In this document: positions 1-9,417 of the stretch, one piece after another | How the letters are laid out: every line of letters starts with the position of its first letter | How positions within the stretch are numbered: the first letter of the stretch is position 1 | NCBI GenBank assembly: GCA_021463195.1 | Contig: JAJTXZ010000003.1 | Span: forward strand, 62,001 to 126,000 | Reading direction: 5' to 3' | DNA length: 64,000 nucleotides | Source: Anaerolineae bacterium | GTDB lineage: Bacteria > Chloroflexota > Anaerolineae > UBA4142 > SHND01 | Program-made: the position numbers and the translations under genes | The notes under the pieces: generated by a model | What the model saw: the letters and a program-made list of their open reading frames with translations, nothing else | Databases searched by the model: none | What the model was told of the DNA's origin: nothing

Positions 1-891
1 TTCGTGCCGCCGCGTCGCGGCGAGATTGCCTTCGAGATGCAAACGTTTCCTTCGCCGCGCAGTTTGGCGCTCGCGCGCGCGCTAGAGCTTGGAAAGATTA
101 TTTCACCTGCGCTGGATTGTCCCCAACCATTTGGCGCGAGCGGCTGCGTGATGGAATTGACGCCGCAAGCGCCTGCCGCGCCAGTTTTGGACAAAGCGTT
201 GTTTGCGCCATCAGAGGTCGCGGCAGGCGCGCCGTTTACGGCGTACCTTGTGTTGGTTAATCGCGGTCAAGCGCCCTATGCGGTGAAACCAACCGCGCGT
301 GTGGCGGCGCAAGCGTATTGGAGCGATGGCCGCGTTGAAGCGCTGCGATTTACGCTGCCGTTGGTTACATCGTCCGCGTCGGTTGTGCCGCTTGAATTAG
401 TCGCGCCCGCGCGCGCGGGGACATTTGACTTGCGTTTGCAAACGCGCGACGCGCTGTTGGGCGCGGCCCAAGTGGAGACGACGGTGCGCGTCGGAAAGGA
501 ATCGGCGAACGAGATTGTTATTCCCGCGACAGTGAAATTGCGCGAGCCGCTCATCGCCAGCGTGCCGCGCGCGGATATTATTCCCGTCGCGTTGACGTGG
601 CTGCCATTCAACAAAATCAACGCATATTATTCCGCGTCAGTGCGTTTGGTGGATGAAAACGGCAAAGTCGCGAATGTGGACCGTCAGCCCGCGCCGCCGA
701 CAATGTTATGGCGCCCCGATGTCGCGGTGAATGACGATTTCGCGCTGTTGGTGCCCGACGATATTGCGCCGGGCGAATATCGCGTCGAATTGTTAATGTA
801 TCAAGCCGAGACGGATACCGATGTGTTGTGGTTGGATGAAAAATTCGCGCCGACACGCGTGCTTGTGCTGGGAGCGGTTGAGGTGAAATAA
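1..891 (+). CDS. C-terminal part of an unknown, probably membrane-bound or exported protein (5' end outside window)
   Basis: The frame is open from the first base and ends at TAA 889-891, so this is the 3' part of a longer gene; the GTG at position 4 is unlikely to be the true start. The visible ~296 residues look like beta-sandwich material. The final ~80 residues (LVDENGKVANVD, then PGEYRVELLMYQ near the end) resemble the C-terminal beta domain that I associate with large GT-C/GT39-type membrane glycosyltransferases of Chloroflexota. No catalytic motif is visible in this part, so the enzyme identity is inference. The gene ends just before a bidirectional hairpin shared with the convergent fabH gene. 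Confidence 0.6.
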   Translation, partial: FVPPRRGEIAFEMQTFPSPRSLALARALELGKIISPALDCPQPFGASGCVMELTPQAPAAPVLDKALFAPSEVAAGAPFTAYLVLVNRGQAPYAVKPTARVAAQAYWSDGRVEALRFTLPLVTSSASVVPLELVAPARAGTFDLRLQTRDALLGAAQVETTVRVGKESANEIVIPATVKLREPLIASVPRADIIPVALTWLPFNKINAYYSASVRLVDENGKVANVDRQPAPPTMLWRPDVAVNDDFALLVPDDIAPGEYRVELLMYQAETDTDVLWLDEKFAPTRVLVLGAVEVK

Positions 892-926
892 AAAAAAGGC
901 GGAGCATTGGCTGCTCCGCCTTTTTT
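891..926. terminator. Bidirectional Rho-independent terminator between convergent genes
   Basis: A perfect 9-bp stem (898-906 pairs with 912-920) with a 5-nt loop is preceded by seven A (891-897) and followed by six T (921-926). It can therefore terminate transcription from both the upstream + strand gene and the - strand fabF-fabH unit. Confidence 0.85.
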
Positions 927-2097
927 ATCCCGAATGTCCGCTGTGATTATTGTTTTCGATGCGATCGAGGATGTGCGTGACGCTTGAATCCACGCGGCGC
1001 AGGATGCGATGACTGAATGATTTGAAATTCGACCAGCGATAGCGCAAACGGCTTTGCGCCGCGCGCTGCGGCGTAATTTGTCGTTCACGCGTCGGCGTTG
1101 TCCATTCTACCGCGCAGCTGCCCCATGACAAACCACCGCCGAAACCAACCATCACCAGATGGTCGCCGGGCTGAACGCGTTGGGCTTGAATCGCCTCGAC
1201 CAGCGCGATGGGAATAGAGGCGGCGGAGGTGTTGCCATAACGCTCGACATTTTGAAATACTTTATCGGGCGGCAGATTCAGCGCCTTGGCGGCGTAATCA
1301 ATGATGCGCGAATTCGCCTGATGCGGAATCAGCAAGTCCAATTCAGCCAACGACAAGTTGGCTTTATCCAGCGCTTGTTTGGTCGCGTCCACCATCACGC
1401 GCGTCGCAAAGCGATACACTTCGCGTCCGTTCATTTTCACCGTGTGCAAATTGTTCATGACGCTTTCCAGTGACGCGGGATTTCTTGAGCCGCCTCCCGG
1501 CACTTGCAACAATTCGCCGCCCGAACCGTCCGAACCCAAGACCGTGGAAAGCACGCCGCCGGGCTGTTCGCTCGCGCGCAGCAATAACGCGCCCGCGCCG
1601 TCGCCAAAGAGGATGCACGTCGCGCGATCTTTCCAATTTACGATTTTGGAAAAAGTCTCTGCGCCAATGACCAGCACGGTATGGTGTTGGCCCGAGCGAA
1701 TCATGCCCGCGCCGACGGACAGGGCATAGACGAAACCGGAACACGCCGCGCTCAAATCAAACGCGCCCGCGCGTTCTGCGCCCAACTGGTCTTGGATGAC
1801 GCTGGCGGTCGCGGGAAAAATATATTCGGGCGTGGAGGTGGCGACGATGATGAGGTCCAATTCAACGGGGTCAATATCCGCGACTTGGAGCGCGTCTTGC
1901 GCGGCGCGCAGCGCCAGCGTCGCGGTGGTTTCTTTGGTCGCGATGCGGCGTTCGCCAATGCCGGTGCGCTCGCGAATCCACGCGTCGGTCGTGTCCACGC
2001 GTTTCGCCAGTTCGTCATTGGTCAATACGTTGGGCGGCGCGTATTTGCCCCAGCCGATGATGTGGGCGTAGCGTTGCGGAAATTGATTCGCAGCCAT
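925..2097 (-). CDS. fabH: Beta-ketoacyl-ACP synthase III (FabH) with a basic C-terminal tail
   Basis: FabH starts type II fatty-acid synthesis by condensing acetyl-CoA (or another acyl-CoA) with malonyl-ACP in the cytosol. The catalytic triad is visible: Cys119 in DLSAACSGF, His259 in LLIPHQAN and Asn289 in ERYGNTSA. The start at MAANQFPQRY fits the family. At 390 residues it is about 55 longer than a usual FabH. The enzyme fold ends near residue 333 and is followed by an Arg/Ser/His-rich tail (residues ~334-390) ending in NNNHSGHSG. It lies 66 bp downstream of fabF on the same strand, so the two are probably co-transcribed and supply malonyl-ACP-dependent elongation. The FabH call is firm; the tail has no known role. 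Confidence 0.93.
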   Translation of the reverse strand: MAANQFPQRYAHIIGWGKYAPPNVLTNDELAKRVDTTDAWIRERTGIGERRIATKETTATLALRAAQDALQVADIDPVELDLIIVATSTPEYIFPATASVIQDQLGAERAGAFDLSAACSGFVYALSVGAGMIRSGQHHTVLVIGAETFSKIVNWKDRATCILFGDGAGALLLRASEQPGGVLSTVLGSDGSGGELLQVPGGGSRNPASLESVMNNLHTVKMNGREVYRFATRVMVDATKQALDKANLSLAELDLLIPHQANSRIIDYAAKALNLPPDKVFQNVERYGNTSAASIPIALVEAIQAQRVQPGDHLVMVGFGGGLSWGSCAVEWTTPTRERQITPQRAAQSRLRYRWSNFKSFSHRILRRVDSSVTHILDRIENNNHSGHSG

Positions 2098-2163
2098 GCG
2101 GTTGAAAAAAAAAAGTCAAGCGCGTTGAAACTCCAACTGGTTTCGGCGTTTCAACGCGCTGGT

Positions 2164-3411
2164 TCAATTATGATAGCGCGAGACGATGAGCGCGGCATTG
2201 TGTCCGCCGAGTCCAATCGAATTAGACATGGCGTGGTCAAAATGTTTTTGTCGCGCTGTGTTTGGCACATAATCCAAATCGCAATGCGGGTCGGGGGTGG
2301 AATAATTGATGGTGGGCGGGATGATTTCCTCGTTCATCGCCAAGAGGGTAAAAATCGCTTCGACCGCGCCCGAGGCGCCCATCATGTGACCCGTCATGGA
2401 TTTGGTGGAAGAAATTGGAATATTGTACGCGTCTTCGCCGAAAATCATTTTAATCGCGGTGGTTTCGGTCGCGTCGTTCAATTTGGTGCCGGTGCCGTGC
2501 GGATTGATATAGCCGATGTCTTTCGGTTCGATGCCCGCTTTGCGCAACGCCCATTTCATCGAGCGCGCGATGCCGCCGGCTTCGGTATCCATTGCGGCGA
2601 AATGCACGGCATCCGCGCTGGTGCCGTATCCGCTCAAGATGCCATAAATACGCGCGCCGCGTTTCAACGCGTGCTCTTCGCTTTCGAGGACGAGTACGCC
2701 CGCGCCTTCGCTCAAGACAAAGCCGTCGCGATGTAAATCAAACGGGCGCGCGGCGCGCGCGGGGTCTTGATTAAAACGCGAGAGGACGCCCATAATATTG
2801 AACCCTGCGATGGCGACGCCAAAGACGGGCGCGTCGGCGCCGCCCGCCAGCGCGATATCCGCATCGCCGCGCTTTATATATTCCGCCGCTTCGCCGATGG
2901 AATTGGTGCCGGTCGCGCAGGCGGATACAATCGCGAACGTCGGTCCGCGAATGCCGAGGTCAATGGCGACGAGCGCGCCGGCGGTGTCCACTAGCATCAT
3001 GGGCAAAAATAACGGACTGACGCGGCGCGCGCCTTTGCTTTCGTACAATTTAGTTTGTTCGCTCACCGAGGTCGCCGCGCCGCCCGCGCTGCCGATTAGC
3101 ACCGCGATTCGTTCGCTATTTTCGTCGTTGATGACGAGTTGCGCGTCTTGCACCGCTTCGCGCGCGGCGACGATGGCAAATTGGCTAAAGCGTTCGACGC
3201 GCCGCGCTTCTTTGGGCCCCAGATGTTCTTTGGCGTCAAAGTTTTTTACCTCGCCCCCAAATTTGGTTTCGAGATTCGTCGTATCAAACAGAGTAATCGG
3301 CGCAATGCCGGAGCGTCCATTTTTAATGTTATCCCACGCGGTTTGGACGTTGTTGCCGTTTGGACTGACGAGACCGAGTCCGGTAATGACAACGCGTGTT
3401 GGCTGGGTCAT
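2164..3411 (-). CDS. fabF: Beta-ketoacyl-ACP synthase II (FabF)
   Basis: FabF elongates acyl-ACP with malonyl-ACP in type II fatty-acid synthesis. Its 415 residues match the usual KAS II length. The catalytic residues are all present: Cys165 in SACATGTN, His305 in NPHGTGT, Lys337 in SSTKSMTGH and His342 in the same block. The start at MTQPTRVVITG is followed directly by the expected N-terminal strand. An SD-like GGAG lies a few bases upstream in the - strand leader. It is the first gene of the fabF-fabH pair and is divergent from plsX, so the 3412-3645 spacer holds promoters for both lipid-synthesis directions. Confidence 0.95.
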   Translation of the reverse strand: MTQPTRVVITGLGLVSPNGNNVQTAWDNIKNGRSGIAPITLFDTTNLETKFGGEVKNFDAKEHLGPKEARRVERFSQFAIVAAREAVQDAQLVINDENSERIAVLIGSAGGAATSVSEQTKLYESKGARRVSPLFLPMMLVDTAGALVAIDLGIRGPTFAIVSACATGTNSIGEAAEYIKRGDADIALAGGADAPVFGVAIAGFNIMGVLSRFNQDPARAARPFDLHRDGFVLSEGAGVLVLESEEHALKRGARIYGILSGYGTSADAVHFAAMDTEAGGIARSMKWALRKAGIEPKDIGYINPHGTGTKLNDATETTAIKMIFGEDAYNIPISSTKSMTGHMMGASGAVEAIFTLLAMNEEIIPPTINYSTPDPHCDLDYVPNTARQKHFDHAMSNSIGLGGHNAALIVSRYHN

Positions 3412-3475
3412 TCAAACTCTCCTGCAAATGAATCTTTGTGACTGAAATGGTATCCTTGCGCAAGGCGTTCCAATA

Positions 3476-3503
3476 ATTATATGTTGCTATGATATAACAC
3501 CAA
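3476..3503 (-). promoter_or_regulatory. Candidate sigma-70 promoter of fabF-fabH
   Basis: On the - strand a perfect -10 TATAAT (3481-3476) lies 16 bp from a weak -35 TTGGTG (3503-3498), about 65 bp upstream of the fabF start. A small palindrome, CCTTGCGCAAGG, lies between it and the gene. The -35 is poor, so this is only a candidate. Confidence 0.35.
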
Positions 3504-3645
3504 ACTCGCAGTCAAGTTGTAAAATGCCCGCCGCTTATTTCATTTCAGCCTAAATGTCCAAGCGCGGCGCGAGGGTCGCTCTAAAATTTTATTATTGCGC
3601 GGGGCGGATTATAATTGGCGCGCTGGTCTCAAGCGGAGGATGCCA

Positions 3646-4644
3646 TTGAAGATTGCATTGGATGTGATGGGCGGCGATTATGCGCCGCGCGAAATTTTGC
3701 TGGGCGCGGTGCAGGCGCGCCGCGCGCTAGAGGTAGAGCTCATTTTGGTCGGGCAGCGCGCGGCGATTGAGCATGAATTGTCCGATATTCAAGCGGCGGA
3801 TAGTCTGGGCTTGCCTGAATTTGAAATTGTGGACGCGCCCGATGTGATTCAATTCGACCAGAGTCCTTCGTCGGTCAAAGAGCGACGCGGCGCCTCGATT
3901 CGCGTGATTTGCGATTTGACGCGCGCGGGCCATGCGGACGCGTGTCTGACGATGGGCCACACGGGCGCTGCCATTATCGCGTCGCTCATTACGTTCGGCC
4001 GTTTGGGCGATGTGCTGCGTCCATGCGTCGGCATCAAATATTTTAATTTACAGCCGCAGACGCTGTTGGTGGACGCGGGCGCGATGGTGGATTGCAAACC
4101 TGAATATCTGGCGCAGTTCGCGCAGATGGGCAGCATCTATGCCGAAAAGATTTGGGGGCTCGCCGCGCCGACGGTGGGGATTATGGCGAATGGGCGCGAA
4201 GATAACAAGGGCAATGAATTGACGCGCGCGGCGTTTGCGTTATTGAAAAATAGCGGGCTGAATTTTATCGGCAATTTGGAAGGATACGATTTGCCGAATG
4301 GCGTCGCGAATGTTGTCGTCATGGACGGGATGTGGGGCAATGTCGCGCTCAAGTTGAGCGAGGGTTTGAGCGAACAACTGTTGGGTCGGCTCTCGAAACG
4401 TTTGCTGGAAGTGGAAATGCCCAACGCCGCGCGGGGTATTCTGGATGAGTTTCAAGTTATGATGGATTATTCGCGCATCGGCGCGATTCCGGTGTTTGGC
4501 GTGGATGGCTTGATGCTGGTGGGACATGGACGTTCACGCGCGGCGGCGGTGGTGGGTGGCATTAAAAGCACGATGCAAGCGGTGCAAGTGGATTTATTGG
4601 GCGCGCTGCGCGCGGGGTTGACCGCGCCGGATACGATGGGTTGA
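3646..4644 (+). CDS. plsX: Phosphate acyltransferase PlsX
   Basis: PlsX converts acyl-ACP to acyl-phosphate, the acyl donor used by PlsY for phosphatidic acid synthesis; it is a peripheral membrane enzyme. The N-terminus KIALDVMGGDYAP is the family signature, and GHTGAAI and the C-terminal GVDGLMLVGHG block also fit. I place the start at TTG 3646, which has GGAGG (3635-3639) six bases upstream. The ATG at 3640 directly abuts the SD, and the TTG at 3595 would add 17 non-conserved residues. This gives 332 residues, the usual length. It is divergent from fabF and convergent with the dynamin-like gene, with a shared terminator hairpin directly after the stop codon. Confidence 0.93.
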   Translation: MKIALDVMGGDYAPREILLGAVQARRALEVELILVGQRAAIEHELSDIQAADSLGLPEFEIVDAPDVIQFDQSPSSVKERRGASIRVICDLTRAGHADACLTMGHTGAAIIASLITFGRLGDVLRPCVGIKYFNLQPQTLLVDAGAMVDCKPEYLAQFAQMGSIYAEKIWGLAAPTVGIMANGREDNKGNELTRAAFALLKNSGLNFIGNLEGYDLPNGVANVVVMDGMWGNVALKLSEGLSEQLLGRLSKRLLEVEMPNAARGILDEFQVMMDYSRIGAIPVFGVDGLMLVGHGRSRAAAVVGGIKSTMQAVQVDLLGALRAGLTAPDTMG

Positions 4645-4677
4645 AAACAAGCGCGGCGCATTCGCCGCGCTTGTTTT
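4644..4677. terminator. Bidirectional terminator after plsX
   Basis: A perfect 15-bp stem (4644-4658 with 4663-4677) with a 4-nt loop has A-rich and T-rich ends, so it works in both directions between convergent plsX and the dynamin-like gene. Confidence 0.85.
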
Positions 4678-4733
4678 ATTCGTCCGCGTTACGCGGCATG
4701 GCAACCGCAAGCCGCGCCTTGCGCGTAATCGAG

Positions 4734-6446
4734 TTATTCAAAGGTTTGGTTGACCTGAAGCTGCAGCGTTTGCAGACCGCGGCGCGCCGCGTCCAATTTC
4801 GCGTCGGCGTCGGCGAGGCGTTGTTTTTCGCTGTGGATAAAGCGCACGTACGGCGCGACGCCCTCTTTCATTCGCGTAATGGTGCGGTCTGCTTCGGCGT
4901 TGAATTGCGCGCGCAAGACGGAGCCGAGCCGCGCGCGGAGATCGTGGATTTTTTCTTTGAATTTATCTTTGGCTTGTTTGCGTTTGTACGGAATGACAAA
5001 CAAGCCGAAAACCGCCAGCGTGCCAACCAACAAAATGCCGGTGACATCCAACGCCGCGACGGTGACAGTTGACGCGATGATGGCGCCGAGACCGATGGCG
5101 CCCGCTTCGACGAGACCGGTTTGCAGAACGGCAGTCTCGACGTGATTGCCGATTTCGCGCGATTCTTTTTCGGCGTCATAGGTGGAGACCACATTTTGCG
5201 CGGCTTCGGTGACGCTTTTGAGCAGCGCTTGTCGCCGCATATCAAACGTGGTCGTCAATTCGCCGACGAGCGCATCGGATGGCACGCGGCGGCGCTGTAA
5301 ATAGGTGACGATATTTTGCCATTCGCGTAAATCTTTTTCCACGAGCCAATCTACGACCGCGCGCGTGCGTTGGTCAATTTCTTGCGGGACGCCGGCGAGA
5401 ACTTGTTGCTCGAACATGGCGCGAAATTTATCGCCGCGCGCGAGGTCCATGATTTTGACGAGACGAATGTTTTGGTCAAAGAAATCGTTGCCGCGCGCTT
5501 CAAGTTTGTACATCAGATTGTCTACTTCGGCGATGCGCGGTTCCAATTCGCCGTGTATCTCTTTTTCGTACGCCGTCGTTTCGCGTTCGACATGTTCGGC
5601 GGTTTCGATATCTTGCGCTAGCTGCGCGCGTTCTTGCTGCGCGGCGCCTTCGGCGCGTTTCAACACTTGGTCGGCGACGCCAAGCGGGGTGTTGAATTTT
5701 ACGCGCAAGCGCGCGCGTTCATCGAGCCAAGTGCGGATGTACGCGCTCAATTCCGCCATGCCGCCGCTCAAATGTTGGTCGCGCGTTTCGCGTTTGGCAG
5801 AGACGAAAAAAAGTTCGGGCGTAACGCCGAGCAGTTGCGTCGCGTTTGCCGACACGAATTCATGCACGTCGCGAAAGGCTTTGTCATCTTCGAGCAAATC
5901 GCGTTTGTTGACGACCAGCACGATCTTTTTGTTCCATTCGCGAATGTGTTCCATGAACTGTCGTTCGCTTTCGGTGAACGGACGATCGGCGGAGGTGACA
6001 AAGAGAACGAGGTCGCTGCGCGGGATGAATTCGCGCGTCAATTCTTCGTGCTGTCGAATGACGGCGTTGGTGCCGGGCGTGTCCACGATATTGATTTCGC
6101 GCAAGAGGTCGAGGGGATACGCGATTTGCGCAAGATCATCGGGCGAAACAGTTTCGCGCAGCGCGTCGCCGTATTTGACGAGGGTGACGCGCGTGGTGGT
6201 GGGAATCGCGCCCTCTTGCAAAACGGGCGCGCCGAGCAAGCCATTGACGAGCGCGGATTTGCCCGCGTTGAATTCGCCGACGACGACGATGAGAAATAAT
6301 TCTTCCAAACGCACGATGGCGTCGCGGAGCGCGCTCAAATCTTCGGGCGCGCGATTCAATTCGCTCAATGTCGCATAAAGGTCGGTGAGATATTTTTTTT
6401 CAGCGCGCAGCAGCGCGGCTTGCGCGTCGGTGAGAATAAGAGGCAT
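4734..6446 (-). CDS. Bacterial dynamin-like large GTPase
   Basis: This 570-residue protein has a dynamin-type GTPase domain followed by a long helical region. G1 is GEFNAGKS (~residues 57-64), the G2 threonines lie in GAIPTTTRVT, G3 is VDTPGT and G4 is VNKRDLLED. After ~250 residues of helix-rich sequence, two closely spaced hydrophobic segments (near residues 440-490) form a hairpin-like membrane paddle, with a final basic/helical stretch to the end. This layout matches bacterial dynamin-like proteins, which bind and remodel the cytoplasmic membrane. It stands alone rather than in the usual tandem pair. Membrane maintenance or phage-stress protection is an inference from the family. Confidence 0.82.
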   Translation of the reverse strand: MPLILTDAQAALLRAEKKYLTDLYATLSELNRAPEDLSALRDAIVRLEELFLIVVVGEFNAGKSALVNGLLGAPVLQEGAIPTTTRVTLVKYGDALRETVSPDDLAQIAYPLDLLREINIVDTPGTNAVIRQHEELTREFIPRSDLVLFVTSADRPFTESERQFMEHIREWNKKIVLVVNKRDLLEDDKAFRDVHEFVSANATQLLGVTPELFFVSAKRETRDQHLSGGMAELSAYIRTWLDERARLRVKFNTPLGVADQVLKRAEGAAQQERAQLAQDIETAEHVERETTAYEKEIHGELEPRIAEVDNLMYKLEARGNDFFDQNIRLVKIMDLARGDKFRAMFEQQVLAGVPQEIDQRTRAVVDWLVEKDLREWQNIVTYLQRRRVPSDALVGELTTTFDMRRQALLKSVTEAAQNVVSTYDAEKESREIGNHVETAVLQTGLVEAGAIGLGAIIASTVTVAALDVTGILLVGTLAVFGLFVIPYKRKQAKDKFKEKIHDLRARLGSVLRAQFNAEADRTITRMKEGVAPYVRFIHSEKQRLADADAKLDAARRGLQTLQLQVNQTFE

Positions 6447-6479
6447 GGTGGATGTATGATTTCCGCTTGGGATTCGCGT

Positions 6480-7151
6480 TTAGCGCGCGCGAATTGAAAA
6501 AAATTCGCGCACCGCGTTCAGGTCGGGATAAATCGCGGTAGCGTTGGAAAAATCTTGCATTTTGGTATAGTCGTTCGGAATGGCGAAAACGGCGATGCCC
6601 GCCGCGCGCGCCGCGCGCACGCCGCTGTGACTGTCTTCGAGCGCGATGGCTTGGGCTGGCGCGACGCCGAGTTGCGATGCCGCGCGCAAATATACGTCAG
6701 GCGCGGGTTTCGGTTTCAGCGCGCCGTCGTTGCCGACGATAACGTCAAATTGACGCGGCAGCTTGAGTCCGCGCAAAATGACGTGAATTTGTTCGGGACG
6801 TGAACTGGAAGCGATCGCGACGCGCAAATTTTGCGCGCCAAGATACGCGAGCAATTCCATCAAGCCGGGCATGGTCTGTATATTTTCGGCGTCGGCGATG
6901 AGCAGGTTGTACAGCGCGCGATGTCCCTCCGCGATTTCGTTCGCGTTTTGCGCCAAGCCAAAACGTTCGCGCACATATTCGGCGTTTTCGTGAATGACGC
7001 GCCCGGTAAAAATGCGTCCGTATTCGTCCGCGCTGAATTCATACGCCGCGCCGCACGCGCGCAGAATCAGATTGAACGCGCGGCGGTGTAGCGGTTCCGT
7101 ATCCACAATCAAACCATCGAGGTCAAAAATAACGGCGGTGAATTTTGACAT
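6480..7151 (-). CDS. HAD-superfamily hydrolase, beta-phosphoglucomutase-like
   Basis: This cytosolic phosphatase or phosphomutase of the HAD superfamily has ~223 residues. Motif I is FDLDGLIVDTEP (nucleophile and acid Asp), motif II is ASSSR, motif III has the Lys in GALKPKPAPD, and motif IV is ALEDSHSG. A cap domain lies between motifs I and II, as in the beta-phosphoglucomutase/GPH subfamily. I start at the ATG at 7151 (MSKFTAVIFDLDG); the frame runs 39 residues further upstream, but that part crosses the terminator hairpin of the preceding gene. The substrate cannot be read from the sequence. Confidence 0.85.
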   Translation of the reverse strand: MSKFTAVIFDLDGLIVDTEPLHRRAFNLILRACGAAYEFSADEYGRIFTGRVIHENAEYVRERFGLAQNANEIAEGHRALYNLLIADAENIQTMPGLMELLAYLGAQNLRVAIASSSRPEQIHVILRGLKLPRQFDVIVGNDGALKPKPAPDVYLRAASQLGVAPAQAIALEDSHSGVRAARAAGIAVFAIPNDYTKMQDFSNATAIYPDLNAVREFFSIRAR

Positions 7152-7170
7152 GGGTAGAGCGTACATATAA

Positions 7171-7216
7171 AAATAGAAAACGTCAAACGGCGCGCGTCGT
7201 TTGACGTTTTCTATTT
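7171..7216 (-). terminator. Strong hairpin terminator after the metallopeptidase gene
   Basis: A perfect 19-bp inverted repeat (7171-7189 with 7198-7216) with an 8-nt loop lies 16 bp beyond the stop of the - strand peptidase gene and just upstream of the HAD gene. It should end the peptidase transcript. Confidence 0.8.
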
Positions 7217-7231
7217 GCGCGCTGGCGCGAA

Positions 7232-9286
7232 TCACTGAATTTGATATTGATAGTTCGCCTGCTCCCATGTAACCGGCGTGCTGCCCGAGATGGCGATGAC
7301 GACGCGCGAAATAGTGCCGCCAAAATCTTGCGGCGTGTAGGTGCCGCGATTTTGCGCGTCGAGTGGAATGGAAATGACGCGCGGCGTTTTGCCGAATTCA
7401 ATGGCTTGGACGATAAAACGCTGCGGCAAAAGATTGTCCATGCGCGTAAAACCCGCGCTCTGCCAAGCGGCGTCGGTTTTTTCCGCGTCATCATGGAAAC
7501 CGATTTCGGGAATCGCAATGTCGTCAATAGCAAAGCCGCCGCCGGTATAAACTTCGTCGGTCACTTGTTGGAAACGCAGCAAGATTTTTTTGCCCGCGTA
7601 TGGCGTCAAATCCATCCGCTCGGGGACCCATTGCGATTGCGCTTGCCAATCGCCGCAACCCGCGCCCGATTTGCAGGTGATGCCGTTGCCGTAATTGGTT
7701 GCGTTCAAATCGCGGTCGGTGGTGGTGTCGCCGCGCAGCGGTTCCCAAGTTTTGCCGCCGTCGGTGGAAATGGATACGTACGCGAAATCGAAATCGTCTT
7801 CCAAATCGAACCAGGTCCAAAATTCGAGCGTCGCGTTCTTGACGGCCGTCAAATCAATTTCGCGCGTAAGCGTCGTATCAGACAAATCGGCGCGTCCGCT
7901 CCACCAAAAAGATTGACCGCTGTGCGCGTCGGTGGGGATTACGCGCACGGTATCTGAACCGTCAAAGGTAAAGGTGATATTTTTTCCGTTCGGTTCGAGT
8001 TGTAAATAGTCTGTGCCGTATTGATGCACCGTGTCGCTGGCGTTCACGGGATAATTGGCATAATCGGCGGTCGGGCGGATGTCCAATTTTTCCGCGCCGT
8101 ATTCGAAACGCGCGCCGTCAAAGTCATTATGCAGAAAATTCGCCGCGACCCAATCGGCAAACAACTGGTCGAATGTCATGCCCGGTTGAAATTTATCCAA
8201 CGCTTGCTGCACGGATGGAATGCCGATAGTGTCGCTGCCAAAGACGCTGCGGATGTAATCAATGCCGAAACGATTCAACTGGTATGATAAAAAGAGATAC
8301 GCCGCGCCGTAATGCGGAATGGACGCGCCGGGCGGCATCACTTCCCAGGCGGTTAATTGCAGGTCCGGGTTTTGGGCAAAGGCTTCTTGATGGCCCGCTT
8401 CGAAACCGTTCAACTCCATGCCCAAATCGCCAAAACCCTCGGTGAGCCACGAACCTTCGCCGCGCGCATTGGCGTAGCGATGAATCATGTGCGCGAATTC
8501 GTGCGCCAATACGGAATTGTAATATTGGGTGCCGGGGCGCGTGCTTTGCGTGCTCATGTAAAACATTTCGCGGCGGTTCGAGTGGTCGTGAATGGCGGTG
8601 GGCAAGGTATCGGATTGGCCATAATAGCCCGCGATGCCGCCGCCGATGCGCGCGTTGAGAATATTGAGATGCGGATTATTGTCTACGCCGGGAATGGCTT
8701 CGCTGCCCAAATATTTATGATGCGTGGGATAAATATTTTGGGCAAAATAATCGGCGGATTTTTTCAAATCCGCGTCGCTCACGTCTTCGCCATCTTCGAC
8801 CCACATGTATACGACATCGTTGATGTAACGCAAGGTCGCGGTGATTTGAACGTTGTCGCCTCTGTTCGGGTCGCGCGAAACCCAAAAGGTTTCCTTGTCG
8901 CCCAGTTTGTAGGCGCGCGGCGCGGCGGGCGTCGCTAAATTTGGCGTGATGCCTTTGAATTCTTCCGCGAGCGTCACGCGATTGTTGACCGGAAATTCTT
9001 GTTTGAGCAAAGCATTGAGCGTGTCATCGGCGGGCGTCAAAATTTCTGGTGTAGGAGCGGTTGGGGTGACGGAGGAGGGTGTGACGACAAGCGCGGCGCG
9101 CGTCGCGGGCGTCGGCGATGTTGAGATGTCGAGCGCGTCTATGGTTGCGACAGGTTCGAGCGTCGGAATTGGATGGACGACCGCTTGGGGTTGCGCGATG
9201 CCCCACAATAAAAATGCGCCTGCGCCGAAAACGACGCAGCTGATAAGCAGCAAGAGCGCGATGAGCGCGTAAAGTATTTTTCGCAT
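7232..9286 (-). CDS. Membrane-anchored or secreted zinc metallopeptidase, immune-inhibitor-A-like
   Basis: A hydrophobic N-terminal segment (YALIALLLLISCVVFGAGAFLL) is an uncleaved anchor or signal peptide. It is followed by a Thr/Pro-rich linker to about residue 90, so the protein acts outside the membrane. The zinc site is HEFAHMIH, with a downstream Glu in WLTEGFGDL as the likely third ligand (gluzincin pattern). The C-terminal half contains beta-sandwich sequence with VSISTDGGKTWEPL and an IDDIAI strand, as found after the catalytic domain in M6/immune inhibitor A-type peptidases. The family is therefore a secreted metalloendopeptidase; the target is unknown. 684 residues. The gene is followed by its own strong terminator. 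Confidence 0.78.
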   Translation of the reverse strand: MRKILYALIALLLLISCVVFGAGAFLLWGIAQPQAVVHPIPTLEPVATIDALDISTSPTPATRAALVVTPSSVTPTAPTPEILTPADDTLNALLKQEFPVNNRVTLAEEFKGITPNLATPAAPRAYKLGDKETFWVSRDPNRGDNVQITATLRYINDVVYMWVEDGEDVSDADLKKSADYFAQNIYPTHHKYLGSEAIPGVDNNPHLNILNARIGGGIAGYYGQSDTLPTAIHDHSNRREMFYMSTQSTRPGTQYYNSVLAHEFAHMIHRYANARGEGSWLTEGFGDLGMELNGFEAGHQEAFAQNPDLQLTAWEVMPPGASIPHYGAAYLFLSYQLNRFGIDYIRSVFGSDTIGIPSVQQALDKFQPGMTFDQLFADWVAANFLHNDFDGARFEYGAEKLDIRPTADYANYPVNASDTVHQYGTDYLQLEPNGKNITFTFDGSDTVRVIPTDAHSGQSFWWSGRADLSDTTLTREIDLTAVKNATLEFWTWFDLEDDFDFAYVSISTDGGKTWEPLRGDTTTDRDLNATNYGNGITCKSGAGCGDWQAQSQWVPERMDLTPYAGKKILLRFQQVTDEVYTGGGFAIDDIAIPEIGFHDDAEKTDAAWQSAGFTRMDNLLPQRFIVQAIEFGKTPRVISIPLDAQNRGTYTPQDFGGTISRVVIAISGSTPVTWEQANYQYQIQ

Positions 9287-9417
9287 GGGACGCGATTATA
9301 GCATACGCGTATTTAGAGCTGGGTTAAGCGCGGGTGAGGAAAAGGATTTGATGCGCGCGGTCCAAGGTCTGCGCGTTCAAATTATTCGCTAAAAATCTTT
9401 CGCAGCGACGCGCCGCG

